Shown piece by piece: positions 50,195-59,510 of a DNA stretch of 64,000 bases. The notes below the pieces were generated by a model. That model ran no database searches. It had not been told where the DNA came from and saw nothing but the letters and a program-made list of their open reading frames with translations. A program made the position numbers and the translations under genes. The stretch comes from an uncultured Gemmatimonadales bacterium (GTDB lineage: Bacteria; Gemmatimonadota; Gemmatimonadetes; Gemmatimonadales; GWC2-71-9), in the NCBI GenBank assembly GCA_947259405.1, contig CAMYLY010000006.1, forward strand, positions 53,994 through 117,993, written 5' to 3'. Within the stretch, counting starts at the first letter, position 1, and each line of letters opens with the position of its first letter.

Positions 50195-51534
50195 GGACGT
50201 GGTTCACTTGCGAGGAGTCTCTCTTCCAGCTCTTCAAGCGAGACACCTTTCGTTTCGGGCATCAGACGCCACACGTAGAGCAACTGGAGGATCATCATGC
50301 CCGCGAAGAATCCGAATACCGCGCTGCCGCCGAGTCGGTTCGCCACGAATGGGAACGCGTTTGCGATCAAGGCAGCTAGGAGCCAGTGCGTGAAACTTCC
50401 AAGAGCTTGTCCACCGGCCCGGACCTGGTTCGGAAATACTTCGGAGATGAAAACCCAAATGACGGCGCCCTGCGACATGGCGAAGAACGCGATGTAGATG
50501 AAGAGCAGTCCTGAGATCCAGCCAGCCGCGTCGCTCGCAAACGTGTAAGAAACGAGCCCCAGCGTCGCGATGAGTCCTATCGAGCCAACTGCCATCAGGC
50601 TGCGGCGCCCAAAACGATCGATGATCGACAGTCCAACCATCGTGAAGATCAGATTCACGAGGCCGATGCCCGCTGTCGACAGGAGAGCCGCACGATCTCC
50701 GAGGCCGGCCATCTCGAGTATCCGGGGTGCATAGTAGATAATCGCGTTGATGCCGGAGACTTGGTTGAAGAAGGCGAAGAGCATGGCCAGCACGATAGGG
50801 AGGCGAAACTGTCTGGTGAACAACGGAACCTGCTCACCGGCTTCTCTCATGAGGACCGATGCGCGGATCTCGGCGATATCCCGTTCGATCTCGGGCTCGC
50901 TAAGCCCTGAGCTGCGCAGCACCTCCTTCGCCTCTTCGCGCAGGTTCTTCTTGACGACGAGCCATCGCGGGCTGCGAGGAACGCGGGTCACCAGTGCGAC
51001 GAAGAGGAGGGCGGGCAGAGCCTCAACACCCAACATCATGCGCCACGTGTTGTCGCCTGCACCGCCCAAGAGATAGTTGGAGGCGTACGCGATCAGGATT
51101 CCCAATACGATGTTGAACTGAAACAAGCCGACCAGCTTGCCACGTGAGCGTGGGGGAGCGATCTCCGAGATGTACATCGGTGCGGCGACTGACGACACGC
51201 CGACGCCCACGCCCCCGATGAACCGAAACACCATGAAGGAAACGATTTCCGGTGCGAGCGCCGATCCGATCGCCGACGACAAGTACAGGACGCCGACCCA
51301 GAACAGCGTACGTCTACGACCGATGTGGTCAGATGGTATACCGCCCAGCATGGCGCCGAGTACCGTTCCGTAGAGGGCGATCGCCACGGCGAACCCGTGT
51401 ATCCCGTCGCTGAGGGCCCAGAGGGTCTGAATCTGTTGCTCGGCCCCTGATATGACGGCGGTATCGAAGCCAAACAAAAAGCCGCCGAGAGCGACCGTGA
51501 TCGACCAGCCGTACAGTTTTCGCTGAATCGTCAT
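50191..51534 (-). CDS. MFS sugar porter
   Basis: The 447-residue transporter has 12 predicted helices and sugar-porter signatures: GGFLFGFDTAVISGA in helix 1, PSDHIGRRRTLF, RFIGGVGVGVSSVAAPMYIS, VPRSPRWLV, FNQVSGINAIIYYAPRI, DRFGRRSL and PETKGVSLEELEE at the end. Proton-coupled or facilitated import of hexoses, pentoses or polyols is expected. Confidence 0.95.
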   Translation of the reverse strand: MTIQRKLYGWSITVALGGFLFGFDTAVISGAEQQIQTLWALSDGIHGFAVAIALYGTVLGAMLGGIPSDHIGRRRTLFWVGVLYLSSAIGSALAPEIVSFMVFRFIGGVGVGVSSVAAPMYISEIAPPRSRGKLVGLFQFNIVLGILIAYASNYLLGGAGDNTWRMMLGVEALPALLFVALVTRVPRSPRWLVVKKNLREEAKEVLRSSGLSEPEIERDIAEIRASVLMREAGEQVPLFTRQFRLPIVLAMLFAFFNQVSGINAIIYYAPRILEMAGLGDRAALLSTAGIGLVNLIFTMVGLSIIDRFGRRSLMAVGSIGLIATLGLVSYTFASDAAGWISGLLFIYIAFFAMSQGAVIWVFISEVFPNQVRAGGQALGSFTHWLLAALIANAFPFVANRLGGSAVFGFFAGMMILQLLYVWRLMPETKGVSLEELEERLLASEPRP

Positions 51535-51556
51535 GACGTGACCTTCGAGCTCGTGA

Positions 51557-51925
51557 TCACCGCTCCGGGATCGGCAGTCCTTGTTGGCGGAGAAACGACA
51601 GTTGGTCCCAATATCCGCGCTGCAATTGTATCAGGCCTTCCACGACATGGAAGAAACCGCAGCCGCGAAGGCCGTTCGCGTCCCGCCACTCGAGGATGGC
51701 CCAATCGCCGTCTTCGAACAGATTCTCCACAATGCAGTGCATGTCCGCGTCGCCGAACTCGCGCCGGAACGTGTCGCGAATGGCGGGGCGGCCTTCCACG
51801 GGCTCCCGCACTACCTGATGGTTGATCGCGTTTTCCGCGTACAGCTCGGTGAGGGCGTCCGCATCCGAACGATTGAATGCCTCGACCCACGCCCGGACGA
51901 TGTCTTTTGGTCCTCGCACTCTCAC
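51557..51925 (-). CDS. SnoaL/NTF2-like protein
   Basis: The 122-residue protein reads VRAWVEAFNRSDADALTELY, NAINHQVVREPVEGRPAIRD, DADMHCIVENLFEDGDWAIL and GCGFFHVVEGLIQLQRGYWD, a SnoaL-like polyketide-cyclase fold. Metal-free isomerase or binding roles are typical. It is 22 bp upstream of the MFS gene. 51926-52112 holds no evident gene. Confidence 0.88.
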   Translation of the reverse strand: MRVRGPKDIVRAWVEAFNRSDADALTELYAENAINHQVVREPVEGRPAIRDTFRREFGDADMHCIVENLFEDGDWAILEWRDANGLRGCGFFHVVEGLIQLQRGYWDQLSFLRQQGLPIPER

Positions 51926-52112
51926 GCCGTGTGAAACTCCAGTCTAGACCAAGGTCGCTTTGACCGCGCATAAGCTGCGCGCGATGGTTCGGGACTCGCA
52001 AGGGGAGACGAGGTGTTACCCGTGTATCACCGTGCGGAGATTCGAGGAGGTGAGCGATATCCCTCGGCCGGGATCACGAGATTGGTCGGAGGGGGGAGCG
52101 GGCCGGTTCATG

Positions 52113-52484
52113 TCACGGCACGGGTAAAAAGGGCATGTACTCACGCCATCCCAAAGTCAAGGCGAATACGACGTGGATCGCGGGAGCACTCACGAGAGTC
52201 AGGATCAAGTAGACCGCGGCCTCGTGGCGCGTCATTCGGAACGCCGCGAGCGGTAGTGTCACGGTCAAGAGCACCGGAATCGTGTAGTACAGCCACCACG
52301 GAGCGCCGATGGACGTCGCGTACTTCGCGACGAGCATGCCCCCAGGACCGACGGCGAGTGCCACGAGCCAGAGGCGGAGCCGGTTGTGTGGCCGCGTGCG
52401 GAGAACAAACGTGAGGATCCCCGCGAGCACGAATAGTGAGACCAACATGAAGATCGGGAAGCGATACGTGGTCGACATGCTCAC
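52113..52484 (-). CDS. Four-helix membrane protein of unknown function
   Basis: The 123-residue protein has four hydrophobic helices (about 10-27, 37-55, 63-80, 88-112), with a short basic loop (RTRPHNRLRL). No known family. It stands alone between gaps of about 130-190 bp. Confidence 0.55.
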   Translation of the reverse strand: MSMSTTYRFPIFMLVSLFVLAGILTFVLRTRPHNRLRLWLVALAVGPGGMLVAKYATSIGAPWWLYYTIPVLLTVTLPLAAFRMTRHEAAVYLILTLVSAPAIHVVFALTLGWREYMPFLPVP

Positions 52485-52618
52485 GGTGGCGACTTGCAGG
52501 GTTCGTTACGTCCAGTTCACGAAATCGATATTGCTCAAGTCGTCGATGATCATGACGCGCCCCCGCATGCACTGCTTCCCTGCAACTTGGCAAATCACGG
52601 AACCGGCAACGCGGTGGG

Positions 52619-54445
52619 TCAGTTGCCGAACCATTCGGCGAGGCCGACGCGAGTCACGATAGCCTTGAATCGGGCATTCGTATGCAGCGGTGCGAACGCC
52701 GGTTCGACGCCGACGTACGTCAGCGCCGGGGCGGGACCAGCTTCCGCTGCGAGCTCCAGGTGTCGAACGGCCTCGACCGGGCGGTCGAGCAACATCAGCG
52801 CTCTTGCCGCCTCGTAACGATCCCACGTGGTGGGAGAGCCTGACAATAGCATCCCAACCGCCGCCGTCAGGAACCGTTCGATTCCGATGTCGGCGGGAAG
52901 ATCGATAGGGAGTTCTCCATCGATGCCTTCCTGGGCTGCGATCGCTCGGGCTTGCGCGTACGCGTCATCCATCCGACCCAACCTCCAGTGTGCCATCAGA
53001 AGACAAATGCGCGCCGTGCGGCTTTCGGGCGACAGGTCCAACATCTTCTGGCATTGTGAGACGGCTTCCTTGAGGTTTCCGGCGTAGTAGAAGATCCAGC
53101 CGACATCTCCACGGACGCTTGGCACGACGGGATCGAGTTTGATCGCTTGGCGAGCTGCCCTCACCCCCGCGCCCAACTCGCCCAGAGCCGTTTGGATGTA
53201 CGCTCGCTGAATCTGTGCGTCCGGCCGACCGGGCGCGGCCTCGGCCGCCCACGCCAGATGCGATGCGGCCGCTGGCCAGTCGAAGTCCGCGAGCGCAATC
53301 TGACCGGCCAACAAACGCGCGTCGACGTTCGTGGAATCCGCGTCGAGCGCCCGCTGCGATAGCGACCGGCCGTCCACATCATCGCCCCGCCGTAAGCGCG
53401 CGCGGGCGAGCATCACCAATGCGGTAGCGTTGTCCGTGTCCCGATCGAGTGCGTCGAGCAGGATGGTGGTCGCTCGGTCGACCGCGTCGGCGTTGCTGTC
53501 ACTCAGGAGATACCGAGCGCGAAAGAGCAGATCGCGTACCGTGGAGTCTGCTGCGTCGCTGGCTACACTCCATCGGGGGCCCGAATCGATCGTGATTCCC
53601 AGTCCCGACGCGACTCCCCAAGCGAGGTCGCGCTCCAGGAGAGTCACTTCGCCAACGTGTCGCGCGTAGGTGTCGACCCAAATGGGAATGCCGTCCGTGA
53701 CGCGGATCAATCGCACGTTCGCGCGCAGTGAGTCCGACTCTGCGCGCACGCTTCCCTCGAGGAGATACGCCGCGCCGAGTTCATTGCCGATGTCCGTCGC
53801 GGACTTATCGGAGTCTCGGTAGGTCGCCGCCGACGTTCGCGCAATCACGGAAAGCTGGGTTGGATTGGCGCCCGCGAGGTCGTGAATGAGGTCTTCGGTA
53901 AGGCCTTCTACGAGGTAATCGCGCTGGACGGCCGGCGCGAGGGATCTCAAGGGGAGCACGGCCAACACCACGTCGGCGCTTCTCGTCCTGTTCGGGCGGC
54001 TGCGGGTGGTAGCGATCGCCACCGTGACGAACCCGACAACGACAGCGGCCAGAGCGAGCGAGCGATACCCGAATCGCCTCGCTGGTGCCGGGGGGGCCGC
54101 CGGTATCGGTTCGGAAGACGAGACCGGCGCGATGAACCGATAGCCACGGCGCGGAAGCGTTTCGATGTACGACGGAGCCTCGGGGTTGTCGCGGAGCGCA
54201 GAGCGAATCTCGCGGATGCACGCGTTGATGCCCTGGTCGAACTCGATCACGGTGTCGGACCACACACGTTGCTGGAATTCTTCGCGCTCAACCAGCTGGC
54301 CAGCATTCTCCACCAGCAGTGCGAGCACTTCAGCCGTCTTGGGTCGAAGTCGGATTGCCCGGTGCCGCCCGTCGACGGCGCGTGCCAACTCGCCGGTCTC
54401 CGGATCGAAGACGAAAACGCCGAACTGAATCTGCGATCGGGTCAT
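52619..54445 (-). CDS. ToxR/CadC-type winged-helix regulator with TPR domain
   Basis: The 608-residue protein has an N-terminal OmpR-type DNA-binding domain (about 5-105: RLRPKTAEVLALLVENAG, VEFDQGINACIREIRSALRD-like segment, YIETLPRRGYRFIAPV). A membrane helix follows at about 128-148. The periplasmic part has a TolB-N/FlgO-like domain (about 160-270: VLAVLPLRSLAP, DYLVEGLTEDLIHDLAG, AAYLLEGSVRAESDSL) and TPR repeats (about 305-560). Such proteins are membrane-bound one-component regulators. It is divergent from the lipoprotein at 54690, a plausible target (inference). Confidence 0.92.
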   Translation of the reverse strand: MTRSQIQFGVFVFDPETGELARAVDGRHRAIRLRPKTAEVLALLVENAGQLVEREEFQQRVWSDTVIEFDQGINACIREIRSALRDNPEAPSYIETLPRRGYRFIAPVSSSEPIPAAPPAPARRFGYRSLALAAVVVGFVTVAIATTRSRPNRTRSADVVLAVLPLRSLAPAVQRDYLVEGLTEDLIHDLAGANPTQLSVIARTSAATYRDSDKSATDIGNELGAAYLLEGSVRAESDSLRANVRLIRVTDGIPIWVDTYARHVGEVTLLERDLAWGVASGLGITIDSGPRWSVASDAADSTVRDLLFRARYLLSDSNADAVDRATTILLDALDRDTDNATALVMLARARLRRGDDVDGRSLSQRALDADSTNVDARLLAGQIALADFDWPAAASHLAWAAEAAPGRPDAQIQRAYIQTALGELGAGVRAARQAIKLDPVVPSVRGDVGWIFYYAGNLKEAVSQCQKMLDLSPESRTARICLLMAHWRLGRMDDAYAQARAIAAQEGIDGELPIDLPADIGIERFLTAAVGMLLSGSPTTWDRYEAARALMLLDRPVEAVRHLELAAEAGPAPALTYVGVEPAFAPLHTNARFKAIVTRVGLAEWFGN

Positions 54446-54689
54446 CCATCAATCATACGCCCGCCGTCACCAGATTCCAATAGAGACCGGAGGTTCAGCT
54501 AGTCTCCTATGTTCTTTGGTGCCAGTCGGTTACAGTTTCATCGAGATTTCATTCCTGTCTCACCGACCTGCCATTGTCCCAGAACGAGCCTCGACCGTAT
54601 CATGGGCTCGGAACGACGGCCAGCGTCCATAACGTTCGCGCAGGCGGTCGAATGTCTTTCACGATCTCGTGGCAAGGGAGCTTCTGAGA

Positions 54690-55523
54690 ATGACTACGCA
54701 ATTGTCCCGCTTCGGTGTGCCGAAGCAGGGGTGGACACCTCGTCTGCTGGCGGTACTCCTGAGCGCATTCGCCGGAACAGCCTGCAACCCGGCGGGCGCG
54801 CGAGAAGCGGTGCAGATGGAGTCGCGTTCGTCGACCCGAATGCAGGATGATCCGGTGGTGGTCGTCCCCGGGGCCTCAATAATGAATGCAGACGGCATCG
54901 AGCCGTTCTACGCGGATGCAGGTCGTTTCAACATCACGTTCAGGCGCACCCAGCTCGGCGGAGAGTCCTTGTTGAGCGTTGAAACGCATCTCGTCGGATC
55001 CGGCCTGCCAGGCGTGGATTACATGGCGCTTGACCGCGCAACGCTTGGTCTGCGAATGCGAAATACGGCCTATCTGGCATTCGGCGGTCACCACCTGACC
55101 GTGATCGTTGAGGGACGACGCGCACGCGGCGCGTTCGTGCCGTACGCCGACAGTGCGTCTTTCGTCTTCGATCAAACGATGGATGTCGAGCCCTTCGAGG
55201 AGTTCCTCCTCGGATGGGTATTGGCAACGCTTCCACTCGAGATCGGCTCCACGTTTCGTCTTCCCACACTTGCGCCAACTCGAGATGGAGGGCCGTTCAA
55301 GATCCGTTGGTTCGACGCCGAAGTCACCGGCGTCGAGTCAAGGGAAGCGTATCGGGGGGGTCAGGCGGTGGACACGAAGGTGGTGCAGGCGCGCGCGGAC
55401 GATGGGACGAGCGACGTCGTCTTTTGGCTCAGCAGTGATCCACCGTACGTGGTGAGGCGGGAGCTCACGGGTGGCGGTCGCACGTCATCGATGGAGTTTC
55501 TGAGTGTCGACCGCCTTGAGTAG
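54690..55523 (+). CDS. Lipoprotein of unknown function, DUF3108-like
   Basis: Starting at ATG 54690 the protein has 277 residues; a GTG at 54669 is also possible. A lipobox lies in LSAFAGTAC. The mature beta-rich part (RFNITFRRTQLGGESLLSVE, LTVIVEGRRARGAF, WLSSDPPYVVRRELTGGGRT) resembles DUF3108-type envelope proteins. The 54446-54689 gap (244 bp) between it and the divergent CadC-type gene probably contains both promoters; I could not define them. Confidence 0.62.
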   Translation: MTTQLSRFGVPKQGWTPRLLAVLLSAFAGTACNPAGAREAVQMESRSSTRMQDDPVVVVPGASIMNADGIEPFYADAGRFNITFRRTQLGGESLLSVETHLVGSGLPGVDYMALDRATLGLRMRNTAYLAFGGHHLTVIVEGRRARGAFVPYADSASFVFDQTMDVEPFEEFLLGWVLATLPLEIGSTFRLPTLAPTRDGGPFKIRWFDAEVTGVESREAYRGGQAVDTKVVQARADDGTSDVVFWLSSDPPYVVRRELTGGGRTSSMEFLSVDRLE

Positions 55524-55665
55524 CGGCAACGGTTGACAGCGCCTCAGCAGGGCGACCCAGGCAAGTCATTCGGCTGTGACCGGGGTCACATGGGGACATC
55601 AAGCCTTGACCAAACGGCGTGATTGCCCTATCGCTCCGGTATCGCCAACTGCCGAGCATCCAGTC

Positions 55666-56229
55666 ATGCATGTCATCCTCCTCGGTCCCCCGGGTTCTGG
55701 CAAGAGTACGCAGGCGAAGCTCCTCGCCGATCGGCTCGGTGGTTGCACGATCGCGACCGGTGACCTCCTTGGCGACGCGGTTCAGCGTAGTACCGATCTT
55801 GGCCGGCAAGCCGCACAGTATATGGCCCAGGGGTCAATGGTGCCGGACAAGATCATCCTGGGTCTTGTCGGGGAGCGACTTGCAGCCCCGGAGGTGGCGG
55901 AAGGGGTTGTCTTGGATGGCTTCCCACGTACCGTGCGCCAGGCTGAGAACGTGAATCGGATGCTCGCTGCCCGGGGGAAGGTTGGGCGGTCCGTTGTGCT
56001 GATCGACGTCGCCGAGGAAGAGCTGGTTCGGCGGCTGCTCACCAAAGCGGCAGCTGAGGGGCGCAGCGACGAGGACCCGGAGACGATTCGACAGCGGCTC
56101 GTAGCGTACCGGAACTCCAACGCGGATGTGGTTGGGTATTACCGAGAGATGGGCGTACTGAAGATCGTTTCAGGGAAGGGGACCGTCGACGACGTTGCCG
56201 AGGCGATCAAGCAGGCAATAGGTCGGTAA
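55666..56229 (+). CDS. adk: Adenylate kinase, short LID-less form
   Basis: From ATG 55666 the enzyme has 187 residues. The P-loop GPPGSGKST is at 7-15, IATGDLLGDAV matches the NMP site, and VVLDGFPRTVRQAEN the conserved Walker-B-like region. Between RRLLTKAAAEGRSDEDPETI there is no long LID insert, so it is a short-type adenylate kinase. It interconverts AMP, ATP and ADP. It sits alone, away from the usual secY-adk ribosomal context, so it may be a second copy. Starts 30 codons upstream are possible but unsupported. Confidence 0.9.
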   Translation: MHVILLGPPGSGKSTQAKLLADRLGGCTIATGDLLGDAVQRSTDLGRQAAQYMAQGSMVPDKIILGLVGERLAAPEVAEGVVLDGFPRTVRQAENVNRMLAARGKVGRSVVLIDVAEEELVRRLLTKAAAEGRSDEDPETIRQRLVAYRNSNADVVGYYREMGVLKIVSGKGTVDDVAEAIKQAIGR

Positions 56230-56237
56230 CGAACGAG

Positions 56238-56609
56238 CTACACTCCCCTAAACGGACCGACGTCGGATGTGCCCCTCGAGGAGTCTGTATCGACTTCTTC
56301 GATCAGCAGTTCGGGGTGGCGGCGCGGTACGGCGACGCGGTACCAGATGAATGGGAGCAACGGATTCGGCAGCCAGTACAGCCAGCCCAGGTTTTTCACG
56401 CGGTCGCCATCGGGCAGGCGAAGGTCCAGCCAGACGTAGAGGAATTTGTAGGGGCAAAGGCCGGGAATGAAGTTCGCCGTGAAACCATTCGTCAAGAGAT
56501 GCTTCTTGCGGATGTAGAGGTTGCCCTCGAAAGCTGTAATCCCCCAACCGACGGGTCCTTCGGCGATGAGGGTCCCAGTAGGACGATGGGTAATCCTAAT
56601 GAACTTCAT
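56238..56609 (-). CDS. Conserved hypothetical protein
   Basis: The 123-residue protein begins RITHRPTGTLIAEGPVGWGI and contains NFIPGLCPYKFLYVWLDLRL, DGDRVKNLGWLYWLPNPLLP and FIWYRVAVPRRHPEL. The pattern looks conserved and soluble, but I cannot assign a family or function. Its start overlaps the VOC stop (ATGA). Confidence 0.65.
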   Translation of the reverse strand: MKFIRITHRPTGTLIAEGPVGWGITAFEGNLYIRKKHLLTNGFTANFIPGLCPYKFLYVWLDLRLPDGDRVKNLGWLYWLPNPLLPFIWYRVAVPRRHPELLIEEVDTDSSRGTSDVGPFRGV

Positions 56610-57064
56610 GCGCTTGATCCCCGATCGCTACGCATCATGTCCGTCGTGTGACCGGGTGACGCACAAATACCAATGAATGTGCCCTCGATGCTGCGAACAT
56701 AGGACACCGTCTGACCCCAAGTCATTACCTTCGGCTCGGCCATGACGGTGGCGCCTGCTTGCACCGCACGATCGAACGCCGCCCGCACGTCGTCTGTGAA
56801 GAATGCGACCTCGACGCCAGCAGGACGCCCGTCTGCCGGTCGTGTGTACCCTGGCAGCAACAGAGAACCGAGTGCATGCGTGGCGAGCTGTAATGGGCCA
56901 CCATCAGTCGCGAGTTCCGCGAACTGGTACACCGCAGCCGGATCACGGTTTGGGATCTGCACATCGAGGTCCACGAACTTCGCCTCAATCCCAAATGCGC
57001 GTTGATAGAAGTCCAGCACCGTTGGGACGTCGTCGACGTAGATGACCGTTCCAGCAAGCTCCAT
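56606..57064 (-). CDS. VOC/glyoxalase-family protein
   Basis: The 152-residue protein reads VIYVDDVPTVLDFYQRAFGI, FAELATDGGPLQLATHALGS, GVEVAFFTDDVRAAFDRAVQ, MAEPKVMTWGQTVSYVRSIE, a complete pair of VOC modules. Metal ligands are not obvious beyond the His in ATHA and the last Glu. Likely substrate binding or resistance; unknown. Confidence 0.88.
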   Translation of the reverse strand: MELAGTVIYVDDVPTVLDFYQRAFGIEAKFVDLDVQIPNRDPAAVYQFAELATDGGPLQLATHALGSLLLPGYTRPADGRPAGVEVAFFTDDVRAAFDRAVQAGATVMAEPKVMTWGQTVSYVRSIEGTFIGICASPGHTTDMMRSDRGSSA

Positions 57065-57199
57065 AGTCTCCTCGTGGTGCGGTGCGATTGATGGCGATCT
57101 CTCTAGTGACCGATCTCATGACTCAACGCCCAGCCCTTCAGTTCATCCAAGGCCGCGGATGCTGTTCACGACGTCCGGAGAGCGATCTTCACTCCTGCT

Positions 57200-57586
57200 T
57201 CATGCTCGAGGAGTGGTGTCGTCTTCTTCTCCGAAATACCAGCGTCGATCCTTGATCAACAAGGGAAATGGGATGACGGTAATGATCAGGACCACGAGAT
57301 CTGGGATCCCGAACTGGTCCACAACGATGGCGATGGTTATGACGACCAGCAAGGAGAGGGTTAAGTAGTAGGCGATCCTGCTGCGTCGCACTAGGAGGAT
57401 GGCGAGGACGATGAGGACGCCTGCGGTCAGGTATCCGAGGATGGCCATCACTCCCCTGATCACGCCGCCTTCGGGCATTGCCGGGTGCCACGGTCCTGCA
57501 AGGCTCGTGGCAAAGACGAGCCATATGATGGCGTTGACGAATACGAGAACGACAGCGACCGAGAACGAGAGCGGCTGTTGCGTCAT
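57200..57586 (-). CDS. Membrane protein of unknown function
   Basis: The 128-residue protein has four hydrophobic segments (about 8-28, 45-65, 70-88, 92-108) and a charged tail (KDRRWYFGEEDDT). No recognised family. Confidence 0.6.
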   Translation of the reverse strand: MTQQPLSFSVAVVLVFVNAIIWLVFATSLAGPWHPAMPEGGVIRGVMAILGYLTAGVLIVLAILLVRRSRIAYYLTLSLLVVITIAIVVDQFGIPDLVVLIITVIPFPLLIKDRRWYFGEEDDTTPRA

Positions 57587-57686
57587 GACAGGCTCTTGGA
57601 ATCCTCAAACCCAAAGGTGGACACTTTGACCACCGCGCTCAAAACCGTCCGAATGCGCCCACTTGGATGTTGCGCTTGTTCGAACG

Positions 57687-58295
57687 CTATGAACCCAAGC
57701 GGGCCAAACGCCGTGAACACTCGTCGACACCTTCTTGCACATTGGCCTCGGCGTAGAGATCTCGCGCCTTCTGCCACAGCGTCTTCGCCTCCACAACGCT
57801 TCCGGCGTCCTCTTTGAGCATCGCCATTGGCGTCAGCGCGTTCGCGAAGTCGAGACTCGGTGGCTGGTCGTGATTGCGATAGAGCGCTATGGCCTCATTG
57901 TAACAGGCTTCAGCCGCGTCCGTGCGTCCCATGCGTCGATGCAAGTCACCTACGTGTCGAACTGAATGCGCCAGCAAGAACGCATCGCCTAGATTGCGGC
58001 TGATGGTGACGGCTTCCTCGTACAACGTCCGCGTGACATCGTCGCGGCCCATCTCCTGCTCGACATGTCCTAGCTTCCGTAGCGCGTGTACCAGTTCCTG
58101 GTGGGCACCGATTTCTCGGCAGATCGCCACCGCATCGACCAGCATGGTGTGCACGTCACCCATGATTTGCTGCTGTTGCTCGTGCGACTGTGGTGGAGAC
58201 GTCATCGTCTCGCGTCGCACGGCCCACGCTTCTTCCATGAGTTCGATAGCGGTGTGGATGTCTCTTGTATTCACCGTTTCTCCACTACATGCCAC
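57687..58295 (-). CDS. Tetratricopeptide-repeat protein
   Basis: The 202-residue protein has about three TPR units: ELVHALRKLGHVEQEMGRDD, AHSVRHVGDLHRRMGRTDAA and ALTPMAMLKEDAGSVVEAKT, each with the Gly/Ala spacing of the fold. It has no signal peptide. Start at ATG 58295; a GTG nine codons later with its own GGAG is an alternative. A scaffold or adaptor role is likely. Confidence 0.78.
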   Translation of the reverse strand: MACSGETVNTRDIHTAIELMEEAWAVRRETMTSPPQSHEQQQQIMGDVHTMLVDAVAICREIGAHQELVHALRKLGHVEQEMGRDDVTRTLYEEAVTISRNLGDAFLLAHSVRHVGDLHRRMGRTDAAEACYNEAIALYRNHDQPPSLDFANALTPMAMLKEDAGSVVEAKTLWQKARDLYAEANVQEGVDECSRRLARLGS

Positions 58296-58316
58296 GCTCC
58301 AGAAGATCGTCTTCCT

Positions 58317-59045
58317 CTAGTTGCGTGGAGCTTCGAATATGCTATCGGGTAACGGTCCAACATCGATGTGGTCGTAGCTGTATTCGAACACTTCTTCACC
58401 TTGCGAGATTACAGCCTTCGTGAAGACCTGCAACCCACCGCGCTCGATCCAATCCGACCATGTCACCATGACATGTGGGTCCGTGTAGGTGACCTGCAGG
58501 CCAATCGGGAGGGTGTCCGATTCGCTGAAGTAGACCACCAGTGAGTCTTCAGACGGGAGCGAGAGGGCGACTCCCACCGCATCACGAGAGGCTCCGGGAG
58601 GAGCGTCGACGACCCTTGGGTTCGACAGTCTCGATCGAGGCAACAATGCGAGCATGTGCAGCTCGTGTCCTCGGACGAACGCATCCACCGGGCCCAGATC
58701 GGCTACCTCGCCGGACTCGGAGTCGAAGAGCCACCCACCCGAGGAGCCGACTCCCGCCAGGAATCCGAGTGGCACTTGCTCCATCCGAACGCGGCCGTCC
58801 CACGACGAATGCATCAACGTGCGGAAGCTCTCGTTCGGTCCTTCCACGCTTGCGTCGGCAAATAGCTGCAACGGTTGACCATATTGGGCGACCCCGGTTG
58901 CGCGCTCCGCGGCGTCGAGAATCCCATCGGCAGCCGAACCCTGCGACGGCCGCTCGTTGGGATCCGAACCACAGGCTCCCAACGTCACGAGGACCGGCAG
59001 GCTGAGCAGAACCGCTGGCAAACGTCCGCCTTTCGGATGTCTCAC
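58317..59045 (-). CDS. Lipoprotein of unknown function
   Basis: The 242-residue protein has a lipobox (LVTLGACG) about residue 25. The mature part is beta-rich with GGWLFDSESGEVADLGPVDA, VGVALSLPSEDSLVVYFSES, VMVTWSDWIERGGLQVFTKA and DHIDVGPLPDSIF, similar in layout to LolA/LolB-like lipid-binding proteins. It is nine bases from the hypothetical gene upstream. Family unproven. Confidence 0.68.
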   Translation of the reverse strand: MRHPKGGRLPAVLLSLPVLVTLGACGSDPNERPSQGSAADGILDAAERATGVAQYGQPLQLFADASVEGPNESFRTLMHSSWDGRVRMEQVPLGFLAGVGSSGGWLFDSESGEVADLGPVDAFVRGHELHMLALLPRSRLSNPRVVDAPPGASRDAVGVALSLPSEDSLVVYFSESDTLPIGLQVTYTDPHVMVTWSDWIERGGLQVFTKAVISQGEEVFEYSYDHIDVGPLPDSIFEAPRN

Positions 59046-59053
59046 GATGTGGC

Positions 59054-59407
59054 CTAGTGCCCCTCGGAAGTCGAGAACTCGAGCAAGCGCAACGTCCCGA
59101 GTTCCGTGGTCTCGCCTGACTCGAAATCCATCAGCCGCTTGCCGAGCAAATGCGGTGGCCGATCAATGACAAAGTCTTGCATGCGCGTTTGCACCCGCGT
59201 GGAGGTGTCATCGTAGTCGAGATTCCCCGCGTCGATCAGCGTGACCATGATTGCGCCCGCCGCACCCCAGGCGACGCGCTTCGCAGTGATGATCACACGG
59301 TCGTCCCGCTGTTGTCCCCTCGCGTCCCGATAGACACGCTCGTATCCAAGCATCCCGGTTGCACATATGATGATCGCCCATCGCATCTCTGGTAGCATGG
59401 TCACCAT
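59054..59407 (-). CDS. Hypothetical protein
   Basis: The 117-residue frame has a short hydrophobic start (MRWAIIICATGML) then RVIITAKRVAWGAAGAIMVT and a polar end. It could be anchored or exported by the first segment. No family recognised. A gap of about 100 bp separates it from the next gene, without visible signals. Confidence 0.5.
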   Translation of the reverse strand: MVTMLPEMRWAIIICATGMLGYERVYRDARGQQRDDRVIITAKRVAWGAAGAIMVTLIDAGNLDYDDTSTRVQTRMQDFVIDRPPHLLGKRLMDFESGETTELGTLRLLEFSTSEGH

Positions 59408-59510
59408 CGTTCCTCCGAGGTGTTTGGCCGCTACCTGAACGTGCCATGGTGCGTGAGAGTTTCAACGAGCTCGGGCCTTTCGAGCGCCGAGCCAAACCAA
59501 TTTTCGGCGG

